A DNA stretch of 5,347 bases from Deltaproteobacteria bacterium (lineage in GTDB: Bacteria; Desulfobacterota; Desulfobacteria; Desulfobacterales; C00003060), in assembly GCA_019309815.1 (NCBI GenBank), contig JAFDFO010000154.1, forward strand, positions 1 to 5,347. The letters run 5' to 3'. Below the pieces are notes generated by a model. The model made no database searches. It was given only the letters and a program-made list of their open reading frames with translations, and had not been told where the DNA came from. A program made the translations under genes and the position numbers. Of this stretch, positions 1-4,048 are shown piece by piece (positions within the stretch are counted from its first letter, which is position 1; every line of letters begins with the position of its first letter).

Positions 1-122
1 ACCAGCGGGCGGCCCTCTGTACGTCGATATAGGGCAGCCCGCATCTCTCTGGTCTCATCAATCACGACAAGGTTGAGACTGACGGAACCCAGGTCGATTC
101 CCATATAGTATTTCGTCTTCAC
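1..122 (-). CDS. Acyl-CoA dehydratase activase (BadF/BadG/BcrA/BcrD family), N-terminal fragment
   Basis: Only the first ~40 codons are present; the gene continues beyond position 1. The reading begins VKTKYYMGIDLGSVSLNLVV and continues IDETREM. The MGIDLGSVSLN stretch is the N-terminal phosphate-binding loop of the ASKHA ATPase fold, and YYMGIDLGS is typical of activases such as HgdC and the BadF/BadG subunits. Such proteins carry a [4Fe-4S] cluster between two subunits and use ATP hydrolysis to drive one electron into a 2-hydroxyacyl-CoA dehydratase or benzoyl-CoA reductase. The cluster cysteines lie outside the window, so single- and multi-domain members cannot be told apart. I chose the GTG at 122-120; ATG at 104-102 and TTG at 125-123 are alternatives, and none has a strong Shine-Dalgarno. 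It is divergent from the selenoprotein gene. Confidence 0.8.
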   Translation of the reverse strand, partial: MKTKYYMGIDLGSVSLNLVVIDETREMRAALYRRTEGRPL

Positions 123-224
123 CAACTTTAGCTCACTGTTGAGACCACTTGTGATATCAAGTGCCCAAAGCCATTTACAAAAGCCAAGGGAAATATGATC
201 TTGGCCTTGGGTGGCTAGAACGTC

Positions 225-360
225 AAATTCGAAGCACGAAATCCGAAATCCGAAACAAATTCGAATATCAAATGACCCAATGACCAAAACGTTTTGAACA
301 TTTGGTAATTCGGATTTTGGATTTGTTTCGAATTTCGATATTCGAATTTCGGATTTATGA
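225..360. repeat. AT-rich palindromic intergenic repeat, copy 1
   Basis: The left arm (225-258) is built from ATTCGAA, CACGAAAT and CCGAAA blocks. The right arm (319-360) carries the complementary TTTCG and ATTCG blocks, so the unit can fold into a long imperfect hairpin. A second copy lies at 1539-1687 in this window. The left arms agree at 33 of 34 positions and the right arms at 38 of 42, while the centres differ strongly. Conserved arms with a variable centre, in intergenic DNA only, suggest a dispersed repeat family rather than a gene. I see no transposase or clear target duplication. Confidence 0.85.
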
Positions 361-441
361 GATCATCTTTGGGATTGCCGTACGACCCCACAGACATCTT
401 TGTTTACCACGGGCTCTCTTGTATAACAAGCCTGAAAGCCT

Positions 442-470
442 TTGACAACGTCCGTACCAACTGGTAGGAA
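442..470 (+). promoter_or_regulatory. Candidate sigma70-like promoter of the selenoprotein gene
   Basis: A perfect TTGACA -35 box (442-447) is followed after 17 bases by TAGGAA (465-470). That is a weak -10 (3 of 6), but it is preceded by TGG, giving an extended -10 TGn. The 12-base near-palindrome TACCAACTGGTA (455-466) lies across the spacer and the start of the -10 and could be a repressor site. A competing candidate is TATAAC at 422-427, with TTGTTT at 400-405 as a poor -35. The start site is not certain. Confidence 0.4.
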
Positions 471-501
471 TGGAGAAATTTTGCAACCACTCACCAGACG
501 C

Positions 502-507
502 AGGAGG
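502..507 (+). promoter_or_regulatory. Shine-Dalgarno site of the selenoprotein gene
   Basis: A full consensus AGGAGG sits nine bases before the ATG at 517. It fixes the start of the selenoprotein and shows that translation is meant to begin upstream of the first TGA, arguing against a start after it. Confidence 0.85.
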
Positions 508-516
508 ATTTGTTAC

Positions 517-744
517 ATGTCAGAGGAAGTGCTCATCTTTGGAAAGAACACCTGACCCTTCACCGTAACAGCCCGTGAGGCTTATAAGAAGTCGGGTAAG
601 GAAGTTAGATATGTGAATGTTGTGGAAGACCCGAAGAAACTCGAGGCGATGCTCAAGTACTCAAACGGTAAACGCAGAGTCCCTGTGATTGTGGAAGGAG
701 AGACAGTCACGATAGGCTACAAGGGCAAGACGTGAGGCGTTTAA
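517..744 (+). CDS. Uxx-star-type glutaredoxin-like selenoprotein with two selenocysteines
   Basis: Reading TGA as selenocysteine (U) at 553-555 and 733-735 gives 75 residues ending at TAA (742-744). The start is MSEEVLIFGKNTUPFT, and the C-terminus is YKGKTUGV. The glutaredoxin fold is visible: a first strand (EEVLIFG), an active-site loop in which UPFT (residues 13-16) replaces CPYC, a helix (TAREAYKKSG), a strand (VRYVNV), a helix (EDPKKLEAMLKYS) and the cis-proline strand RRVPVIV (residues 54-60). The second U is residue 73, two residues before the stop. From memory, this U-x-x-stop ending defines the Uxx-star family of small glutaredoxin-like (seleno)proteins. A redox role, with the tail Sec possibly pairing with U13, is inference; the substrate is unknown. 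There are no other cysteines. The gene has a consensus Shine-Dalgarno, candidate SECIS hairpins after both TGAs and a terminator-like hairpin downstream. A decayed glutaredoxin is unlikely, as both TGAs fall at redox positions and nothing else is broken. Standard gene finding truncates or omits it. Confidence 0.9.
566..584 (+). promoter_or_regulatory. Candidate SECIS element for the first selenocysteine codon
   Basis: Downstream of the TGA at 553-555, AGCC (570-573) pairs with GGCT (579-582), leaving the five-base loop CGTGA with a GU in it. An alternative pairing C574-G579 gives a GUGA tetraloop. The apical loop begins 18 bases after the TGA. Bacterial SECIS elements typically have a small apical loop carrying a G or GU about 16-37 bases from the UGA, so placement fits. 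The stem is short and only weakly extended outward (A568-T583, T566-A584, with bulges), hence modest confidence in the exact fold. Confidence 0.6.
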
Positions 745-774
745 TGATCCAACGAGCCTAGGATAGGCTAATCA
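745..774 (+). promoter_or_regulatory. Candidate SECIS element in the 3' UTR for the second selenocysteine codon
   Basis: A perfect six-base stem AGCCTA/TAGGCT (755-760 with 764-769) closes a GGA loop (761-763). An outer stem TGAT/ATCA (745-748 with 771-774) extends it across an asymmetric internal loop. The apical loop begins 25 bases after the TGA at 733-735 and carries G at its first two positions, as expected of bacterial SECIS hairpins. Because this TGA is three codons before the TAA, the hairpin lies wholly in untranslated sequence and is free of coding constraint. No T-run follows directly, so it is not a typical terminator. Confidence 0.7.
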
Positions 775-810
775 GGGTCTCGGTCACAGTCGAATTGCCT
801 GCTTGACACC

Positions 811-919
811 GGAGTAATGGAGTAGTGGAATAATGGAGTGATGGAAAAAGCAAGGCAAATAACGCCTCGAATTCTATCTTTTCTCCAATACTCCAGTACT
901 CCAACACTCCAGTTTTTTT
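811..919 (+). terminator. Long imperfect hairpin with T-run, probable terminator; member of a dispersed repeat type
   Basis: The left arm (about 818-850, repeated TGGAGTA/TGGAATA units) pairs with the right arm (about 878-911, repeated ACTCCA units) over roughly 33 positions, with about 27 matches plus wobbles. A small inner hairpin AGGC/GCCT (853-856 with 864-867) sits in the loop. TTTTTTT follows directly at 913-919, so on the plus strand this has the form of an intrinsic terminator for the selenoprotein gene. On the minus strand no T-run follows, so it would not terminate the bactofilin transcript in the same way. Open frames through it encode low-complexity peptide (EYWS or YSSTP type) and are not genes. 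Confidence 0.6.
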
Positions 920-964
920 GTTGCTCCAACACTTCAGCTTTGCTGTCTCAGTCACGCACTCAGT

Positions 965-1369
965 CTATCCAGGCTTCGGAGGTTCGGGTACTTCTTTCGT
1001 ATCGAGCGGTTTCACCCTGCCATCCAGTTTGCCTCCGGCGTCAAGAGTGAAGTTCCTGCAAGCCATGCTTCCCGAAAACACCCCCGTGCTCACTATTCTC
1101 ATGCTTTCACTGACAATGATATCACCCTGGAACTGACCGCCGATAATCAGGGACCGCACCTTGGCTTTGGCCTCAACGCGGCTTCCTTCAACGGTCACGA
1201 CGGCGTTTCCGGCAATGGTTCCTTTCAATGAGCCCGCGATAATCAGTTTTCCGCCCACATTGACGGCTCCCTCGAAAGAGCAGTCCTTGTCGATAATCGA
1301 GAGTCGTTCTTTCTTGCCCAGCCCCAGCCCGTCTTTCTTGTCCATCTCGTCTTTCTTGCTTCCCAGCAT
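965..1369 (-). CDS. Bactofilin (polymer-forming cytoskeletal protein, DUF583)
   Basis: The protein has 134 residues. A charged N-terminal tail (MLGSKKDEMDKKDGLGLGKK) precedes a right-handed beta-helix core at about residues 21-120, seen as regularly spaced short turns with G and V/I: INxGAVNVGGKLIIAG-like, GTIAGNAVVTVEG, VRSLIIGGQFQGDI, GVFSGSMACRNFTLDAGGKLDG. The C-terminal tail is short and Pro-rich (VPEPPKPG). Bactofilins self-assemble without nucleotide into filaments near the inner membrane and help localise cell-wall enzymes. The ATG at 1369 is supported by AAAGGAG (1377-1383), seven bases upstream. The gene is last in the minus-strand row, after a membrane protein and an L,D-transpeptidase, which fits a cell-shape role. 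A promoter-like sequence lies about 90 bases upstream. It ends at TAG (965-967), convergent with the selenoprotein gene. Confidence 0.93.
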   Translation of the reverse strand: MLGSKKDEMDKKDGLGLGKKERLSIIDKDCSFEGAVNVGGKLIIAGSLKGTIAGNAVVTVEGSRVEAKAKVRSLIIGGQFQGDIIVSESMRIVSTGVFSGSMACRNFTLDAGGKLDGRVKPLDTKEVPEPPKPG

Positions 1370-1461
1370 GGTTATGCTCCTTTCATTTTCAAAAACAATC
1401 TAAGTGCCCATGGTCCCGTCATCAGGCGGGGCCCGGAACCCTAACCTTGTTCTTACGATAG

Positions 1462-1491
1462 GTTATAGTGTCGTGTCCCAAAAGTTGTCTA
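1462..1491 (-). promoter_or_regulatory. Candidate sigma70-like promoter for bactofilin
   Basis: On the minus strand, TAGACA (1491-1486, 5 of 6 to the -35 consensus) is followed after 18 bases by TATAAC (1467-1462, 5 of 6 to the -10). Transcription would start near 1455, leaving a leader of about 85 bases that includes the GC-rich dyad at 1412-1433. This would let bactofilin be made independently of the upstream envelope genes. Confidence 0.55.
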
Positions 1492-1538
1492 CAAAAGCCA
1501 ACGCCTTGATGGCATCCGCGTTGATTCGTTAAAATACA

Positions 1539-1687
1539 AAATTCGAAGCACGAAATCCGAAATTCGAAACAATGACCAAAATCCGAATGCTCTAATGTTC
1601 TAAACAGGTTGTGAAATGTTTCGGTCATTTGAATTTCGGTCATTTGGATTTGTTTCGTGCTTCGATATTCGAATTTCGAATTTATGA
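1539..1687. repeat. AT-rich palindromic intergenic repeat, copy 2
   Basis: This is the same element as at 225-360. The left arm 1539-1572 matches copy 1 at 33 of 34 positions and the right arm 1646-1687 at 38 of 42. In this copy GAAGCACGAAA of the left arm is mirrored by TTTCGTGCTTC of the right arm (1653-1663), making the pairing better than in copy 1. The centre (about 1575-1640) is unrelated in length and sequence. It sits between the end of the membrane-protein gene and the bactofilin promoter, where its RNA hairpin could stabilise the 3' end of the upstream transcript. Confidence 0.85.
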
Positions 1688-1769
1688 TATCACCTTAGGG
1701 GTCCTTGGCGATCTCGGAAATTATGTAAGTTATTCATGGGACGCAACAATAGTAGATAAGCGGTCGTTC

Positions 1770-2669
1770 CTAAGCTCTAAGTACCTTAGTAATCTGAAAG
1801 ACCCTTTCTATCAAGAGATCTCCTGTATCCGAATAAGCATAAATTGTAGCGGTCTTGTACTGTCTAATCATGTTGATATCTGTCAATGTACCACGAACAA
1901 GCTTGTAACGGGTAATAGAGAAGTAATTCCCATGTTTAAAATTGCCCGGCTTTCCTCCCGCCAAACGTGTGTCTGGGAAGGCCCTCTGCGGAACATCAGC
2001 GGAGCTTTCATGGGGCGTGAAGACCACAAAGGTATACCCTGCAATCTTGCCGCTCTCGCGATTTGCATTCTTCACGACAAACTGGAATCTTAAGTCATTT
2101 TCACCGGGTTCCTGCCAGATTTCGAGTTTGTCCACAAATACTCTCGCCTCGGAATGAGGCTCAGGGGTCTTTTCCTCCGTGGGTGGTGGCTGCAGCGCCA
2201 CGGCAGCCGGCTTGGGCTCTTCTGGTTCCTCCATCTTGGGACCTGCGTCTGGGTCAGGAAGCGTTTCTTCTTCTTGGCGTGCCACGTTTTTCGGCTCACG
2301 GACAGGTGCCGGGACGGGTTTCTTGGCAGTGGGCTTTGATCTTTCCTTCGACAGCATTAACTGCACCAGGGCCTTTTCTCTGTCAGATTTGGCACCCTGG
2401 AGCTCTGCCGTGAGCAAATCGAAATCTTTTCGCAGTGCGGCGTTTTCTCGGAGCATCAGGACAAAGGAAAGGGCAAGATAAATGAAACAAATCAGAAGGA
2501 CACCGAGGGAAGCAATTGTGGCAAAACCTACTCGTTTGGATAGATAAAAAGAGATAGTCCGGCCTGCATCATCGATCAAAAGGACAGACCATCGCCTGGG
2601 AATCTTATCCTTCTGGATGGTGCTGACTACTCGTTGATCTTCTCCCAATTCTCCCGATGGATCTTCCAT
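1770..2669 (-). CDS. Single-pass membrane protein with coiled coil, Pro/Glu-rich linker and beta-rich periplasmic domain
   Basis: I do not recognise a named family. The 299 residues divide into a cytoplasmic part (1-46, containing RRWSVLLIDDAGRTISFYLS), one transmembrane helix (about 47-72), a coiled-coil segment (about 73-110, RENAALRKDFDLLTAELQGA), a linker rich in Pro, Glu and Lys (about 111-175), and a beta-rich C-terminal domain (about 176-299, with VFVDKLEIWQ, LRFQFVVKNAN, GYTFVVFTPH, TATIYAYSDTGDLLIERVFQ). The N-terminus, helix and coiled coil resemble the start of membrane-anchored M23 peptidases often found beside bactofilins, but no HxxxD/HxH zinc motif is present. The linker is long enough to reach into the periplasm. 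Its start overlaps the end of the transpeptidase gene by 43 bases; GGAG lies four bases before the ATG, so translation is probably coupled. An adaptor role between bactofilin and wall enzymes is inference from context. Confidence 0.85.
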   Translation of the reverse strand: MEDPSGELGEDQRVVSTIQKDKIPRRWSVLLIDDAGRTISFYLSKRVGFATIASLGVLLICFIYLALSFVLMLRENAALRKDFDLLTAELQGAKSDREKALVQLMLSKERSKPTAKKPVPAPVREPKNVARQEEETLPDPDAGPKMEEPEEPKPAAVALQPPPTEEKTPEPHSEARVFVDKLEIWQEPGENDLRFQFVVKNANRESGKIAGYTFVVFTPHESSADVPQRAFPDTRLAGGKPGNFKHGNYFSITRYKLVRGTLTDINMIRQYKTATIYAYSDTGDLLIERVFQITKVLRA

Positions 2670-4048
2670 TTGTCTCCGATACGTTTCATCTCTAGGTGCT
2701 TCATGCCCACAGCCTGATATCCGGTTGAATTGTATCGCTGCAAGAACGTGAGCGTACTTTTGTCTCCTTCCAACTTGATGTTGAGGCCTTCGATCGAAAC
2801 CTGAATAGAGTCATAGAGCCTGTTCAGTTTCTCTTTGTTGCGTATCCAAGCGTCAAGATCCCATCCCCCGCCTTGAAAATCCGGGGCATAGAAGGAGCGG
2901 TATCGCCCTATATCCTTAGAAGTCCAGGCATCTATCCATTCAGTGACCAGTCCTGCAAGCACTATACGGTCTGCGAAAAGACGCTCCAAATCATTCAGCG
3001 CAGCAATCAGAGGTGTACTGCCAACGAAACGTGGGTCATGAGGCTGGTATTCCTCGCTAACGATCTTCCATGCTTTGTCCTGCTTTTCCAAGAACAGCTT
3101 CTTTGTGCCCACCGGGGTCACCCGGCGATCGAGGTGCATTACCTGATCGAAAAGGACCACAACATCGGAGTTACCTCTCAGCATGGCCATATTCTCGAAC
3201 TTGACGTTAAGAGGAACTTGAGAACGTTGCCGGGCTGTTTGAATGTGATCAAATGCCTTCCCGATGACATCGGGATCTCCGTGAGGTTGGCTATAGCACG
3301 CTGTGAACTTGTCCAAGTCTCCGTTGACTAACGCCAGTTTCCAGTCGCTTAGAAAGTCCGCAAGGCTCTTTTTGACAAGGAGCTGGCTTGGGGGTGATAC
3401 CATGTTGAACTTCTTTACTACCACGATCGGCGTACGGTTCAGTCGAATGTACCGAGCGATCACGTCAAGATCGTCATTGTTCAAGACAACGCAACCATTT
3501 GAATCGCGGGACTTGATCGGCTTGTCGCTGCCATGCAGCCAGATGCTGTTTCCGCTCCGCTTGTGTTTCCGATCCATGAAGTTGGGATAATCCATAACAA
3601 ACGCCCCATGGCCGTAAATGGGGGCCAGATGTTTTTTGGAGAAATGCTTGGTAAAAAAATAGACACCTTCCGGTGTCTTTCGGTCTCCGGATTGCTGCTT
3701 TTCTCCGGCCACCTCTCCGGTGGAACACGGAAACCGATATTTCAAAGAAATCGTGCCATTTAACTGGTAAAGCGTGAGGGTCTGTGTTTCTTTTTCAACG
3801 ACAATCGCGTAGGCGGGGCCATTCTCTGAGCTAAGCCCAATCAGGGAGTCAGGAATAAGCTGAAGCTGTGAGAGATCTTCGCTGTAGGCACTTGAGGAAA
3901 AAGTCGCGGGAATAAGGGTGATGCCCGTGAGGGCAAGCAAACACAGGGATACGAACATCACAACTGCGCGAGAATTCTTTGAGGAGTACGTTGGCGTGGG
4001 CATCATGGCAGAAGAAGGGATTTTCCGTCCAGTGCGGACTAATCCCAT
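2627..4048 (-). CDS. L,D-transpeptidase (YkuD/ErfK family) with two C-terminal NTF2-like domains
   Basis: The protein has 473 residues. A signal sequence or signal anchor (about 28-55, AVVMFVSLCLLALTGITLIP) leads to a YkuD catalytic domain at about 78-213: AIVVEKETQTLTLY, the FPCSTG and GDRKTPEGVYFF segments, IWLHGSD with His172, and SNGCVVL with catalytic Cys186. The enzyme would act in the periplasm, forming 3-3 peptidoglycan cross-links or attaching proteins to the wall. Family members more often have S-R-G-C at the catalytic site; S-N-G-C is a tolerated variant. Residues about 227-335 and 364-470 look like two related NTF2/SnoaL-type domains. The layout resembles proteins annotated as L,D-transpeptidase Cds6 family. 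The ATG at 4048 lies in the ligase's last codons (ATGGGATTAG), and AGGAGG is only two bases before it; starting at Met15 or Met16 would give a more usual signal peptide, so the start is uncertain. Confidence 0.9.
   Translation of the reverse strand: MGLVRTGRKIPSSAMMPTPTYSSKNSRAVVMFVSLCLLALTGITLIPATFSSSAYSEDLSQLQLIPDSLIGLSSENGPAYAIVVEKETQTLTLYQLNGTISLKYRFPCSTGEVAGEKQQSGDRKTPEGVYFFTKHFSKKHLAPIYGHGAFVMDYPNFMDRKHKRSGNSIWLHGSDKPIKSRDSNGCVVLNNDDLDVIARYIRLNRTPIVVVKKFNMVSPPSQLLVKKSLADFLSDWKLALVNGDLDKFTACYSQPHGDPDVIGKAFDHIQTARQRSQVPLNVKFENMAMLRGNSDVVVLFDQVMHLDRRVTPVGTKKLFLEKQDKAWKIVSEEYQPHDPRFVGSTPLIAALNDLERLFADRIVLAGLVTEWIDAWTSKDIGRYRSFYAPDFQGGGWDLDAWIRNKEKLNRLYDSIQVSIEGLNIKLEGDKSTLTFLQRYNSTGYQAVGMKHLEMKRIGDKWKIHRENWEKINE

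Larger units (their letters stand above)
123..516. other. Divergent intergenic region, no protein gene seen
   Basis: This 394-base stretch separates the minus-strand activase from the plus-strand selenoprotein. It holds an inverted repeat GCCAAG/CTTGGC (183-188 and 200-205, 11-base loop), palindrome copy 1 (about 225-360), a CTTGT-ATA-ACAAG dyad (418-430), promoter-like motifs at 400-470 and the selenoprotein Shine-Dalgarno. The only longer open frame is on the minus strand through the palindrome; it reads as repetitive Phe/Glu/Arg/Asn-rich peptide and is taken as non-coding. Confidence 0.7.
1370..1769. other. Intergenic region upstream of bactofilin, no protein gene seen
   Basis: This 400-base gap separates the membrane-protein gene from the bactofilin gene. 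It contains the bactofilin Shine-Dalgarno (1377-1383), a GC-rich dyad GGTCCCGTC/GGCGGGGCC around ATCA (1412-1433) within the likely 5' leader, a minus-strand promoter (1462-1491) and palindrome copy 2 (1539-1687). The stretch 1688-1769 shows no T-rich hairpin that would mark a clear terminator for the upstream operon. An open frame on the plus strand begins in the palindrome and runs antisense to the membrane-protein gene; I regard it as a shadow. Confidence 0.7.

Noticed and set aside
225..360. CRISPR-like array from repeated ATTCGAA/TCCGAAA blocks
   Set aside because: The units are too short and irregular, arranged as inverted arms rather than direct repeats with unique spacers, and no cas gene is present.
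215..397. 60-residue minus-strand open frame rich in Phe, Glu, Arg and Asn
   Set aside because: It is a translation of the palindromic repeat; similar peptide comes from the second copy. No convincing ribosome-binding site or family resemblance.
517..744. Possible pseudogene of a glutaredoxin with two nonsense mutations
   Set aside because: Both TGAs fall exactly at redox-active positions, both are followed by suitable hairpins, the Shine-Dalgarno is perfect, and there is no frameshift or other stop before TAA.
758..1136. Open frames of 65-72 residues on both strands around the TGGAGTA hairpin
   Set aside because: They are low-complexity products of the inverted repeat (EYWS and YSSTP patterns), and the plus-strand ones run antisense into bactofilin.
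1412..1433. Intrinsic terminator at the GC-rich dyad upstream of bactofilin
   Set aside because: Pairing is better on the plus strand, where no gene ends; on the minus strand it has mismatches and no T-run directly follows.
1611..2093. 160-residue plus-strand open frame
   Set aside because: It begins inside palindrome copy 2 and then runs antisense to the membrane-protein gene, without domain signs; the opposite strand has a clear protein architecture.
2063..2481. Plus-strand Gly/Ser- and Arg/Leu-rich open frames
   Set aside because: They mirror the Pro/Glu-rich linker and coiled-coil codons of the minus-strand gene; composition alone explains them.
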